DNA of 64,000 nucleotides from Bacillota bacterium (GTDB lineage: Bacteria > Bacillota > Clostridia > Lachnospirales > Lachnospiraceae), in contig JAEWSH010000061.1 in assembly GCA_023398375.1 (NCBI GenBank), positions 124,001-188,000 of the forward strand, read 5' to 3'. Each line of letters starts with the position of its first letter. Positions within the stretch are counted from its first letter, which is position 1. The translations under genes were made by a program, and so were the position numbers. Below, in pieces: positions 34,677 through 43,395 of the stretch. The notes beneath the pieces are model-generated. The model was not told the origin of the DNA. It saw only the letters and a program-made list of their open reading frames with translations, and made no database searches.

Positions 34677-34698
34677 GAAGTCTTAGTTCTAAGACTTC
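34677..34698. repeat. perfect palindrome in nusG-rplK gap
   Basis: GAAGTCTTAG and CTAAGACTTC are joined by two bases, a perfect 10-bp inverted repeat, in the 158-bp gap between nusG and rplK. No T run follows in either direction, so it is not a standard terminator. A smaller CAGC/GCTG hairpin and a GAATTC pair flank it, suggesting a structured rplK leader. Confidence 0.6.
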
Positions 34699-34770
34699 TA
34701 CCAGCTGTAAGCTGATAAATACCTCCCACGGTTCATATGATAAGTAGGACTTCCCCTATGAACATCACTG

Positions 34771-35286
34771 TTACATTTTGCGAACTTCTGCGAAACTAAT
34801 TTCTACCGGTGTTTCTCTACCGAATAATTCCACATTAATCGTTGCTGTTTGTTTACCGCAGTCAATTCTTTGTACAACACCAACGGTGTCTTTCCAAACA
34901 CCTGCTACGACAGCAATCGTATCGCCTTCTTTGAAATCTACAGAGACATTTTCCGTTCTGATACCAAGCGGCTTCATCTCTGCTTCAGTTAATGGTACCG
35001 GTTTACTTCCCGGACCCACAAAGCCCGTGACACCTCTTGTGTTACGTACTACGTACCACGTGTCATCGTTCATGACCATATTGATAAGTACATAACCTGG
35101 GAACAACTTCTTCTGAACAGTTTTATTTGCACCGTTCTTTAATTCAACAACATCTTGCATCGGAACTCTTACTTCTAAAATTTCCTCTTCTAAGTGTCTA
35201 TTCTCGATTGTTTTATCAATATTGGCCTTGACCTTGTTTTCATACCCAGAATAGGTATGCACTACGTACCAATTTGCTTCTGCCAT
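34771..35286 (-). CDS. nusG: transcription termination/antitermination factor NusG
   Basis: A 171-residue NusG. The NGN domain starts NWYVVHTYSGYENKVKANID and includes FPGYVLINM and GVTGFVGPGSKP; the KOW domain has KEGDTIAVVAGVWKDTVGVV. The ATG at 35286 is chosen over the GTG five codons upstream, which overlaps the end of secE; either fits GAGGGCAGG. It couples polymerase to Rho or ribosome in other bacteria. Confidence 0.96.
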   Translation of the reverse strand: MAEANWYVVHTYSGYENKVKANIDKTIENRHLEEEILEVRVPMQDVVELKNGANKTVQKKLFPGYVLINMVMNDDTWYVVRNTRGVTGFVGPGSKPVPLTEAEMKPLGIRTENVSVDFKEGDTIAVVAGVWKDTVGVVQRIDCGKQTATINVELFGRETPVEISFAEVRKM

Positions 35287-35301
35287 ACAACCTGCCCTCA
35301 C

Positions 35302-35502
35302 TTACATTGTTAAGAAGTTAATGCCATATTTGATTATTGCATCAAACATTGTAATAATCAATCCCAAAACAACAGAAACACTGACAACTGCGATTGTCTG
35401 TTTAAAAAGTGATTGTTTGTCTGTCCAAGAAATCTTCTTAAATTCAGCTTTTACACCATCAAAGAATTTAATCTTTGGCACATTATTTGCAGAATCTCCC
35501 AT
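35302..35502 (-). CDS. secE: preprotein translocase subunit SecE
   Basis: A 66-residue SecE, the essential clamp of the SecYEG channel. The amphipathic segment FFDGVKAEFKKISWTDKQSL precedes the single membrane helix (about 37-60), as in other Firmicutes. It lies between rpmG and nusG, the usual order. Confidence 0.95.
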   Translation of the reverse strand: MGDSANNVPKIKFFDGVKAEFKKISWTDKQSLFKQTIAVVSVSVVLGLIITMFDAIIKYGINFLTM

Positions 35503-35569
35503 AGTTTCACTTCCCTTTCAATTGCGCACGACAAAAAGGCTTATCCAAAAACCATTCCATCGTATGTCA

Positions 35570-35719
35570 TTATTTAGTTTCTTTGTGTAATGTATGAGTT
35601 TTGCAGAATCTACAATATTTTTTTGTTTCCATTCTGTCCGGGTGTGTCTTCTTGTCTTTTGTCATATTGTAGTTACGTTGTTTGCACTCTGTACATGCTA
35701 ATGTGATTTTTGTGCGCAT
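35570..35719 (-). CDS. rpmG: 50S ribosomal protein L33
   Basis: A 49-residue L33 starting RTKITLACTECKQRNY, with four cysteines in two CxxC pairs (CTEC, CRFC), the zinc-binding form. The start at 35719 follows GGAGGTGG; the extra 33 codons of the longer reading frame are leader. First gene of the rpmG-secE-nusG-rplK-rplA unit. Confidence 0.95.
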   Translation of the reverse strand: MRTKITLACTECKQRNYNMTKDKKTHPDRMETKKYCRFCKTHTLHKETK

Positions 35720-36093
35720 AATTCCACCTCCACGCGTTGTGATTTCTATATTATTTGTCCCTTTCAGCCCTTCACTTATACCCAAATTCAGAGCATAAAA
35801 AAAAGACCTATTTCTCATCTCGCTTGATAACTATAACACACAGACCTTTAATCGTCAACTAAAATTTCATCTATTATAATTCTCATTTCAATGGTCAGTA
35901 AAAGAAATATGACTTATTTCCTATTTCTACTTATATCAATATAACACCTTATTGATTGCATTTCAAGTCTCTTCATGCTAATATGTAGGTATATAAATAG
36001 GTAAATATGCCCATATACTGAGGATTGTAATATCCTCGCAGCAGAATTGATTTTGCTGATGTATTTTTTCATGGATGAAAGGAGGGGGCAGCT
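35720..36093. other. divergent intergenic region between rpmG and the FliD-like gene
   Basis: The left part (35720-35858) is the rpmG leader and promoter. The right part, upstream of the plus-strand FliD-like gene, has two consecutive hairpins, GAGGAT/ATCCTC (36020-36037) and CAGCA/TGCTG (36039-36058), just before the AGGAGG site. No clear promoter for the plus-strand gene is seen, neither a sigma-A nor a convincing flagellar sigma-28 match. Confidence 0.5.
35830..35858 (-). promoter_or_regulatory. promoter of rpmG-secE-nusG-rplK-rplA
   Basis: TTGACG (35853-35858), 17 nt, TATAGT (35830-35835) on the minus strand, about 110 nt before rpmG. Confidence 0.7.
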
Positions 36094-37395
36094 TTGAATA
36101 CGACCACACTAAATACTGTTTACAATCATTATCTGACTTCCTATGCACCAAAGAGCACCTCTTCTTATGATACCCATAAAAAGAGCGAACTTCGAAGTGT
36201 ATATAATTCCATTGTAAAATTAAATAAGGAATCTCCTCTTTATCTTATCGAGTCTTCAAAAGATACAAATGAATTTGCGATCGGAATCAAAGAGGGTGCC
36301 AGAGAACTACGTAATACAATCGTATCTCTCGGAGGCGTGAATGAAGATGAAATGCTGAATAAAAAGGTTGCTTATTCCAGTAATGAAAATATAGCAACTG
36401 CTTCTTATATTGGCGATTCCGAAGATACAGATTCTGTTCCTGCTTTAGAAATAGAAGTTAAGAATCTTGCAAGTCCACAAGTAAATACCGGTAATTTTCT
36501 TCCGTCCAATTCGATGAATCTGGCGATTGGTTCCTATTCTTTTGATATTGGCATCAATGATTTAAATTATGAATTTCAATTTAATATAAAAAAAGGAGAT
36601 ACCAATAAGGATTTACAGGATCGGCTTTCACGTTTGATTACAAATTCAAATATTGGTCTGGAAGCGACAACGATCGAAGACGCTGACGGAAATAGTGCTT
36701 TACGTTTGCAGTCAAATGCTACCGGATTGCAGAATGGACAAGGCATTCTCTTTACTATAACCGATGACAGAACCAGCAAAGCTGCAGGTTCTGTAAACTA
36801 TCTGGGCATTAGTGATGTCACAAGGCTGGCAGCAAACTCTGACTTCTTGTTGAATGGTCAGGAACGATCAACCGCTTCGAATAATTTTACAATAGAAAAA
36901 ACTTATGAGATAACGCTGAATGGACTCAGTTCTGCCGAAGGCGAGACTACTACGATAGGATTGAAAAATGACACAGAATCATTAACAGAAAATATCAATC
37001 ACCTGATTCTTGGATATAATGACTTTATCAAAGCTGCTTCTGAACATTTAACAGCAACGTCAAGAAGTGAAACATTATTATCTGAGATGAATCGTATCTC
37101 TTCCTATTATAAAAATGGTCTTGATTCACTGGGCCTTAAATTGAACGAGGAAGGATATATGAATGTCGATACAAAACAACTGGAAAATGCTGCAAATTCT
37201 GAGGATGCAAAAGATTTATTCTCAACTGTAAAAGATTTTGCAAACTCCTTATTCCGTAAGACGAACGAAGTATCTCTCAACCCAATGCAATATGTCAATA
37301 AAACAATGGTTGCTTATAAAAATCCAGGCAGGAGCTTTTCAAGTCCATATGTTACAAGCGCCTACAGCGGAATGATGTTTAATAGTTATTGTTAA
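36094..37395 (+). CDS. FliD-like flagellar filament cap / hook-associated protein
   Basis: A 433-residue protein. The middle part resembles FliD: EVKNLASPQVNTGNF (near 130), IGSYSFDIGINDLNYEFQFN, then TNKDLQDRLSRLI and LEATTIEDADGNSALRLQS; the C-terminal part is helical (FSTVKDFANSLF). The usual FliD N-terminus with a GLDID-type motif is missing, and the last residue is Cys. So it is FliD-like but atypical, and may cap or decorate a flagellar or other filament. It starts with TTG, 8 nt after AGGAGG. The neighbouring Maf gene supports a flagellar setting. Confidence 0.65.
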   Translation: MNTTTLNTVYNHYLTSYAPKSTSSYDTHKKSELRSVYNSIVKLNKESPLYLIESSKDTNEFAIGIKEGARELRNTIVSLGGVNEDEMLNKKVAYSSNENIATASYIGDSEDTDSVPALEIEVKNLASPQVNTGNFLPSNSMNLAIGSYSFDIGINDLNYEFQFNIKKGDTNKDLQDRLSRLITNSNIGLEATTIEDADGNSALRLQSNATGLQNGQGILFTITDDRTSKAAGSVNYLGISDVTRLAANSDFLLNGQERSTASNNFTIEKTYEITLNGLSSAEGETTTIGLKNDTESLTENINHLILGYNDFIKAASEHLTATSRSETLLSEMNRISSYYKNGLDSLGLKLNEEGYMNVDTKQLENAANSEDAKDLFSTVKDFANSLFRKTNEVSLNPMQYVNKTMVAYKNPGRSFSSPYVTSAYSGMMFNSYC

Positions 37396-37463
37396 AAATA
37401 GCAAGCAAGTTTGCTTTGGAAGAATGCTGATGCATTCTTCTGATAATTAAGACCTTTATAAGA

Positions 37464-37505
37464 AAAAATGCAAGTTATGACCTTGATGTCATAACTTGCA
37501 TTTTT
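37464..37505. terminator. bidirectional intrinsic terminator
   Basis: AAAAATGCAAGTTATGAC and GTCATAACTTGCATTTTT form a perfect 18-bp stem with A and T runs. It ends the plus-strand FliD-like gene and the minus-strand gene at 37511. Confidence 0.9.
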
Positions 37506-37510
37506 CTTTC

Positions 37511-37930
37511 CTATATATATTCTTTGATGACCACCTGAAATTTCTGCAAGAACGGAATCATGCCATTCTGCATGGCTGCCGCAACCCGTTTGTCATCTTT
37601 TGCGACGATTGCATTGCTCAATTTCTGAATCATCTCTTCGACTTCATCTGTATTGAATACAATGCGTTCCTTATTTGTCAGTGATAGTGTTCCATTAAAA
37701 ATCTCAATGATATAATTCACGCCATCAATTACCTGATTAAACAAATCATGTGTATCTTCTTCCTGTTCCCCTGCCAATTCGGCTGACACAGTCTGGGCTG
37801 TCTCGATTAACCTTGGCAGATACTCATCTGCCGAAATCAGATTTTCTTTCTGCATTCTTAATAATTCTTTTGGATCTATTTCTTTTTCTTCCTCTTTGTT
37901 TTCTACCTTACTTTCCTTATTTACTTTCAT
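37511..37930 (-). CDS. helical protein of unknown function beside flagellar glycosylation genes
   Basis: A 139-residue, soluble, acidic, mostly helical protein with a charged start (KVNKESKVENKEEEKEIDPK), then NLISADEYLPRLIETAQTVS and NYIIEIFNGTLSL. No family recognised. AGGAG precedes the ATG. It is the last gene of a minus-strand set with the cytidylyltransferase and Maf genes. Its size and helical nature would fit a flagellar chaperone, but that is only a guess from context. Confidence 0.55.
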   Translation of the reverse strand: MKVNKESKVENKEEEKEIDPKELLRMQKENLISADEYLPRLIETAQTVSAELAGEQEEDTHDLFNQVIDGVNYIIEIFNGTLSLTNKERIVFNTDEVEEMIQKLSNAIVAKDDKRVAAAMQNGMIPFLQKFQVVIKEYI

Positions 37931-37983
37931 TTGTTCTCCTATCTGTGTTTTTTTAACACTCTTTTATTTACGGCTCACTAAAC

Positions 37984-38997
37984 TTATGAGGCCCCGAATT
38001 CATCATACAAAAATTTCATGCTTAACATTTTATCGTCTACATAATAATCTGCATTTGGTTTTCCCATATGTAATTCATGATATTTTACATTCCATTTCTT
38101 CATTTGATCTTCTGTTGTTTCACGCCAGTCAATACCTGTAACATATCCTCGTGCCGTAAACAGAATAATCTCATTTCCATATTCATAAAGCCTATTGATA
38201 ATACGAATCATTTTATCATTTGGCTCTGCCATCGCATAATCCAGATCCCCGCGCTTCATCGCAATGACTCCATCGATGTCAAAAACAAATCGTCTTCCGC
38301 CGCGCTTGATCTTCAGAAATTCGGATGCTCTTTCAAAATCCGCTTCCGTATCAATATCAAAATTATCCGGCATCTCATATCCCAGGATTTTCTTACCGCT
38401 CATGGAGTGTTGTTCTACAATCACGGATGTACGGATCACGTCGATATTAGCATTTTGATAAAGAACACGTGGTAACTGTTGTCTTGGCATATTATAGGCT
38501 TCCGGAATATCCTGCAAGATCGGTGTCATCCTCCTGTTATCGGCAAGATACCACATTTTATAAGGGATTTCCCTGGCCGCCGATACACTCCTCACACTAT
38601 CTGCCGAATCATCTGCAAGCATCATTTCAATCATCGCATCAATATGAGATACATTTCGAATCGGATAGGTGGGACGAAGATGTACTACGATGTCCGGTTC
38701 ATAATCTTCTTCTTTTTTTAAAAACTGCAGAGCATGTTCAAATACATCGATATCGAGCGCTGTATCCGTTGCATACTCATTGGGCCTGATAAACGGCGTT
38801 TCTGCGCCATATTCTCTTGCAATCCCTGCATATTCTTCACTATCCGTGCTGACAATAATGCGGTTAATATAATTTGACATTTGCGCATGTTCAATCGAAT
38901 ATGCCAACATAGGCTTTCCATCGATCAACCTGATATTTTTATGCTTTACACTTTTCGAACCACTTCTTGCAGGTATCACCGCTAATATTTTTTTCAT
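37984..38997 (-). CDS. CMP-nonulosonate cytidylyltransferase (NeuA-like) fused to HAD phosphatase domain
   Basis: A 337-residue fusion. Residues 1-225 are an acylneuraminate cytidylyltransferase: AVIPARSGSKSVKHKNI is the nucleotide-binding loop, then STDSEEYAGIAREYGAETPF and HLRPTYPIRN. Residues about 232-337 are a HAD phosphatase domain: FDIDGVIA supplies the nucleophile Asp, then LFTARG and GKPNADYYVDDK. The enzyme should activate a nonulosonic acid as CMP-sugar and perhaps remove a phosphate before activation. The ATG at 38997 is 4 codons inside the longest frame. No NeuB synthase lies in the window. It follows the Maf gene by 15 bp. Confidence 0.8.
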   Translation of the reverse strand: MKKILAVIPARSGSKSVKHKNIRLIDGKPMLAYSIEHAQMSNYINRIIVSTDSEEYAGIAREYGAETPFIRPNEYATDTALDIDVFEHALQFLKKEEDYEPDIVVHLRPTYPIRNVSHIDAMIEMMLADDSADSVRSVSAAREIPYKMWYLADNRRMTPILQDIPEAYNMPRQQLPRVLYQNANIDVIRTSVIVEQHSMSGKKILGYEMPDNFDIDTEADFERASEFLKIKRGGRRFVFDIDGVIAMKRGDLDYAMAEPNDKMIRIINRLYEYGNEIILFTARGYVTGIDWRETTEDQMKKWNVKYHELHMGKPNADYYVDDKMLSMKFLYDEFGAS

Positions 38998-39012
38998 ATC
39001 TGCCCCCATCCG

Positions 39013-40758
39013 TTATACTATCTCCTTCAAAGATTTATGCTGCATTCCTTCAATATAGCATCCACCTTCTGTTGCATTGATTACTTCTACTTGATCACTT
39101 TTTTCTTTTATCCGGCGCTCGATCCATTCCCGGTAAAGGATAAATTTATAGTCTGCCATTACCGTATCCTGATAAAATCCTTTTATTGGTATCAGGTCTT
39201 TCTGTTCTGATACCATCAGTCCGGAAGTATCTGATGCATGCGCCAGATTATCCGTAAATGCCAGATCCAATCCCAAAAAAACAATACGTTTTGCCTTAGC
39301 ACCGATCGCCACGTCGAGGGCCGTCGTGCTGACAGAGCCCCCTGTCTGAAATAAATGATATCCGCCTTTTTGCGCTTCTGCTTCCGCCGGTTCAAATCCT
39401 TCCTGAAATATGAGATATTTTGGTCCTTGATATCTTTTTATAAACTCCCGATTTGCCGTAGATAGCAGTAGCATGGGTACAGAATCTGCTTCGTGTTCAC
39501 GTATCTGCCAGATTACCCGGTCATTCGCATCTGTAATGATCACAGCATCCGGACGGATTCCAAGTCTCATCATTTTATAAAAAACTGTTCCCGTGGCGAG
39601 TAGATAGGTTTCCTTTTTTCTCTTTCGTAACTGCTCTATGTTCTTGTCAAGCGATGGACCTGCGGCAATAATGAATACATCTTTGTCCTTCATTTTTGGG
39701 AGAATATCCTCCACTACGTGAATCTGATATACCTCTTTCTGATGATGGAATAATCCGATATTCATTTGATAATTAATCATTAGCAGACTTTCCTGATTAC
39801 GTCCTGCACTTTCCACAATAAAAAATTTTTCAAAACTGTTTCTGATACTACTATCTTCAATATTCGCAATAGATGGGTAATGAATCATGAATCCTTTCGG
39901 ATTTTTCGAAATTTCTTCAGATAGCTGCTGCAATTGGGGATCAAAATGTATATGAAGCCAACTCTGCATCTGCGGCACGTAGTTTTCTGCAAACATATTG
40001 ATCATCAGCACATAGATATCCGGTTCGTATACATGTACCGGTTTTGCAAACAGACTTTTTCTGGCAACTGCTACGGTATGAATATATTTTCCAAATCCCA
40101 ATATATAATATGCTTCGCTTTGCATATCTGTATAAGTATCAGCAAATAGTTCTGCTTCTGTTGTCGCATCACTGTTACTATGCATATAATAGCTCCGGTT
40201 ATCTTTTTCTATCCTTAAAGTCAGACCTCCGGTCTGGGTCTCCTCCAAAAAGTATCTTACACCTGCAGGCGATTGAAACGCATATACTGCACCATCGATC
40301 TGCTTTGCGTTTTCATATGCCGATAGTAATTCCTTTCTTAATTCCGGGTTATTATTTTCAAGATAATCCAGGTTTCTGTCCCAGTTCTCAGGGTAAAATG
40401 TGCGGACACCATTCTGCTTTTTTTTTGCTATCTCCATTAAATTCTGCTGTAATCCAATGCAGAAGGGAATCATTGTCAATTCAAGCAGGTCAGCCAGCAG
40501 AATATAATCTTTTTCTTCCTGCGCCTTTAATATATCCCGCAGCATCTGCATGATATATGCAACATCGATTTGTATTCCGTCTGATTGCATTTCCAGCATA
40601 TTCTCAATAACTATTTCTATTATTTTCTGAATACGTGATAACAGAACCTGAAAAATCCTGATTCCCTTATCGTAATTCTGCCTGCGTATCGCTGTAATAC
40701 ACATTGTTGCTTCACTAATAATCAACTTATCATTTTCAAATAGTAATCTATAATCCAT
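39013..40758 (-). CDS. Maf-type motility-associated glycosyltransferase (DUF115)
   Basis: A 581-residue protein. The central DUF115 domain (about 325-520) has DVFIIAAGPSLDKNIEQL, DAVIITDANDRVIWQI, TGGSVSTTALDVAIG and IVFLGLDLAFTDN. Maf proteins transfer nonulosonic acids onto Ser/Thr of flagellin. That fits the cytidylyltransferase just downstream. The start at 40758 (DYRLLFENDKLIIS) is chosen because the codons upstream belong to a repeated leader hairpin shared with 5866-5900. Confidence 0.8.
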   Translation of the reverse strand: MDYRLLFENDKLIISEATMCITAIRRQNYDKGIRIFQVLLSRIQKIIEIVIENMLEMQSDGIQIDVAYIMQMLRDILKAQEEKDYILLADLLELTMIPFCIGLQQNLMEIAKKKQNGVRTFYPENWDRNLDYLENNNPELRKELLSAYENAKQIDGAVYAFQSPAGVRYFLEETQTGGLTLRIEKDNRSYYMHSNSDATTEAELFADTYTDMQSEAYYILGFGKYIHTVAVARKSLFAKPVHVYEPDIYVLMINMFAENYVPQMQSWLHIHFDPQLQQLSEEISKNPKGFMIHYPSIANIEDSSIRNSFEKFFIVESAGRNQESLLMINYQMNIGLFHHQKEVYQIHVVEDILPKMKDKDVFIIAAGPSLDKNIEQLRKRKKETYLLATGTVFYKMMRLGIRPDAVIITDANDRVIWQIREHEADSVPMLLLSTANREFIKRYQGPKYLIFQEGFEPAEAEAQKGGYHLFQTGGSVSTTALDVAIGAKAKRIVFLGLDLAFTDNLAHASDTSGLMVSEQKDLIPIKGFYQDTVMADYKFILYREWIERRIKEKSDQVEVINATEGGCYIEGMQHKSLKEIV

Positions 40759-40776
40759 AATAATTTTTCCATTTCT

Positions 40777-40811
40777 ATACAAGATGAATTGGTAAGCCGC
40801 TTCACTTGTCA
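40777..40811 (-). repeat. leader hairpin element, copy B2
   Basis: The second copy of the 35-nt element, TGACAAGTGA ... TCATCTTGTAT on the transcript, with the loop GCGGCTTACC. The stem is identical to copy B1 and the loop carries six transitions. It lies 18 nt before the Maf start codon. Confidence 0.65.
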
Positions 40812-40970
40812 AAAGTTATATAAGACGCAATCGTATAACTTATATATATATCGGTCATTTTGTCTTATTCTTTATCCCGGACATCAATACTCTCACTTTC
40901 CATTTTATGGTGTCGTTATAATTTTGTCCATTCTTTTTTCTCCAAGGATTAGAGTGGGCAAAATAAAACA

Positions 40971-41015
40971 AAGATTCCAACGGCAGATATTTTTAATATC
41001 TGGCATTGGAATCTT
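40971..41015 (-). terminator. intrinsic terminator of the carboxyltransferase gene
   Basis: AAGATTCCAA/TTGGAATCTT with an inner AGATATT/AATATCT stem; on the minus strand it is followed by TTTGTTTTATTTTG. It lies 45 nt after the stop codon at 41060. Confidence 0.75.
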
Positions 41016-41059
41016 AAATGCTTCATCCCGAAACTATACAATTTCCATATTCAGTCTAT

Positions 41060-42676
41060 TTATAATGGAATATTTCCGTGCTTTTTCGGTATTGCTTCTA
41101 CCTTCTTGCCTCTCAGTGATTTCAAAGATTTTAAAAGGCGTTCCCTTGTCTCTTCCGGTTTGATCACTTCGTTTACATAACCTCTGGAAGCCGCCACATA
41201 AGGATTTAAGAATCTATCCTCATATTCTTTTTTGCATTGCTGTCTCATCGCTTCCGGATCGGATGCTGCCTTGATTTTACGTTTAAATGCAATATTGACC
41301 GCACCATCAGCTCCCATTACCGCAATCTCCGCAATCGGCCATGCATATACAATATCTGCGCCCATTTCTTTCGAATTCATTGCAATATAGGCACCGCCAT
41401 AAGCTTTTCTCATAATAACTGAAATTTTAGGTACCGTAGCTTCTGAATATGCATAAAGGATCTTGGCCCCATGTCTGATAATGCCATTGTGCTCCTGCTC
41501 CGTTCCTGGTAAGAATGCAGGCACATCAACCAATGTGATCAACGGAATGTTGAAGCAATCACAGAATCGGATAAATCGTGCGATCTTATCAGATGCATGA
41601 TAATCCAGAGAACCGGCTTTTACAGTTGGCTGGTTCGCAACAAATCCTGCCACTTCTCCATCCATACGCCCCCATCCAACTACTGCATTCTGTGCAAACT
41701 CTTTCTGTACTTCAAAGAAGCTTCCAGGGTCTGCAATACAGTCAATGACCTCTTTCACATCATATGGCTGACGAGAGTTGTCTGGGACAATATCTACGAT
41801 TTTTTCGCATCTGTTATCGGCTTTCTTATTTTTATTTAATCCACCGACACGGCTTAAAACTTTATTTAATCCGGCAATCACATTTTGCTTTTCCACTACA
41901 TTGATAACCGGCGGCTTCTCCATAAAGCTGTTCGGAATATAAGTTAATAATTTACGTACTCCCATCAGGCATTCACCTTCGGAGTCATAAGTAAAATGGG
42001 ATACTCCACTCTTCTTTGCATGAATATCAGCACCACCTAACTCTTCCACTGATACTTCTTCATTAATCACTGTCTTTACTACATTGGGTCCCGTAATAAA
42101 CATCTTTGACGTATCCTTTACCATAAAGATAAAGTCACAGATGGCCGGTGCATAACATGCCCCGCCGGAGCAAGGTCCCAGGATGACTGCGATCTGCGGT
42201 ATCATGCCTGAAGCTTGTGTATGACGCAGGAACATGCCGCTATAACCGCTAAGAGATGAGATTCCTTCTTCAATTCTGGCTCCGCCGCTGTCATTGATAC
42301 AGATAAGGGGTGCTTTCATCTGCATTGCCATATCCTGTATCCTGCATATTTTATAAGAATGGTATTCTCCTAACGTTCCTCCGATCACTGTAAAATCTTC
42401 ACTTGCAACGAACACAAGACGACCGTCAATCTCACCATATCCTGTAACGACACCATCCCCGGCAAATCTTTTCTTATCCAGATCAAAGTCATCAATTCTC
42501 GATTCCACGAAACCATCTACTTCTACAAAGGTATCTTTATCTAACAGAATGTCAATACGCTCTCTTGCGGTAAGTTTTCCGTTTTTATGCTGTGTGTCTA
42601 TTCTTGCCTGTCCGCCGCCCAAAAGTGCTGTACTTCTTCTTTTTTCTAATCCTGCAATTGCTTCGTTCCAACTCAT
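41060..42676 (-). CDS. acyl-CoA carboxyltransferase subunit (propionyl/methylmalonyl-CoA type)
   Basis: A 538-residue carboxyltransferase, the subunit that moves carboxyl between biotin and an acyl-CoA in propionyl-CoA/acetyl-CoA carboxylases or methylmalonyl-CoA decarboxylase. The N-terminal half has GKLTARERIDILLD, FTVIGGTLGEYHSYKI, SGGARIEEGISSLSG and GPCSGGACYAPAI; the C-terminal half has DVPAFLPGTEQEHNGIIRHG and RKAYGGAYIAMNSKEMGAD. The start at 42676 follows AGGAG. No biotin carboxyl carrier or decarboxylase membrane subunit is nearby, and it has its own terminator, so the partners must be elsewhere. Confidence 0.85.
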   Translation of the reverse strand: MSWNEAIAGLEKRRSTALLGGGQARIDTQHKNGKLTARERIDILLDKDTFVEVDGFVESRIDDFDLDKKRFAGDGVVTGYGEIDGRLVFVASEDFTVIGGTLGEYHSYKICRIQDMAMQMKAPLICINDSGGARIEEGISSLSGYSGMFLRHTQASGMIPQIAVILGPCSGGACYAPAICDFIFMVKDTSKMFITGPNVVKTVINEEVSVEELGGADIHAKKSGVSHFTYDSEGECLMGVRKLLTYIPNSFMEKPPVINVVEKQNVIAGLNKVLSRVGGLNKNKKADNRCEKIVDIVPDNSRQPYDVKEVIDCIADPGSFFEVQKEFAQNAVVGWGRMDGEVAGFVANQPTVKAGSLDYHASDKIARFIRFCDCFNIPLITLVDVPAFLPGTEQEHNGIIRHGAKILYAYSEATVPKISVIMRKAYGGAYIAMNSKEMGADIVYAWPIAEIAVMGADGAVNIAFKRKIKAASDPEAMRQQCKKEYEDRFLNPYVAASRGYVNEVIKPEETRERLLKSLKSLRGKKVEAIPKKHGNIPL

Positions 42677-42851
42677 TCTTACTACTCCTATCTGTGATCT
42701 TATATTCACAACGCTTACATTTTACCCGTTTTGTTGATGCTTATACGTTCATTATCAGCATCTGCAATACTTTGTATTTCAAATTCTTTGATATTCAAAC
42801 TATCTTTAGTTATTATAGCATGCTTCTAAAAATATTCAATAGATTTTAAAC

Positions 42852-42895
42852 AAAAAAATAACAAACAAGTTTCGTTTAAGTAAACTTGTTTGCCA
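42852..42895 (-). terminator. intrinsic terminator of the vanZ-like gene
   Basis: On the minus strand CAAACAAGTTT pairs with AAACTTGTTTG, followed by TTATTTTTTTGTTT. It lies 25 nt after the stop at 42920. Confidence 0.8.
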
Positions 42896-42919
42896 TCTAA
42901 AGCATTCTTATGTGTCACG

Positions 42920-43393
42920 CTATGCTGGCAGATACGCCTTCCTGTTACATAACCACCATATAAAGATTGCTGTTATCGCGCCCATACTATCCACCAGGAT
43001 ATCCTGCAGCTGAAAGCATCTTCCCGGTACAAAATACTGGTGTATTTCATCAGAAACTGCATAAAGCACACAAAAAATACCCAATCCGATATTGCGGGTC
43101 CTTACTCCCATGCAAAAACCAGACAATGCCAGACAACAGGTAATTCCCAAAATAAAGTATTCTGTAAAATGGGCCATTTCCCGAACCATATCGTCAATCA
43201 CCGACAATGTCGCATCATCGATCTCAATGTGCGCTATTTCTACAATGGCCTTTGTAATCACATTGCTTTCCTCCGTGGATTCCTCCGAAGTTGCGGATGA
43301 AAAATTAAATATCATCGCCAGCACCAGTAGTGCCGGTATGCATTTTAGGCAAGCAATGATTCTTTGCTTTTTGCTCCTGTGTGTTGTGTACAT
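42920..43393 (-). CDS. VanZ-like membrane protein
   Basis: A 157-residue protein with four hydrophobic segments and the VanZ-like family features MAHFTEYFILGI and YAVSDEIHQYFVPGRCFQLQDILVD, ending in SMGAITAIFIWWL. VanZ gives low teicoplanin resistance in enterococci, but most homologues have unknown roles in the cell envelope. It starts 3 bp after the stop of the glf gene, so they form an operon. Confidence 0.8.
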   Translation of the reverse strand: MYTTHRSKKQRIIACLKCIPALLVLAMIFNFSSATSEESTEESNVITKAIVEIAHIEIDDATLSVIDDMVREMAHFTEYFILGITCCLALSGFCMGVRTRNIGLGIFCVLYAVSDEIHQYFVPGRCFQLQDILVDSMGAITAIFIWWLCNRKAYLPA

Positions 43394-43395
43394 TT

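Noticed and set aside
35503..35569. tRNA gene between rpmG and secE
   Set aside because: Some Clostridia carry one near here, but this 67-bp gap has no cloverleaf or TpsiC-like sequence.
37396..37463. Small hairpins after the FliD-like gene
   Set aside because: The AGCAAG/CTTTGC-like and GAATGC/GCATTC stems are short and lie just before a very strong terminator; I see no separate role.
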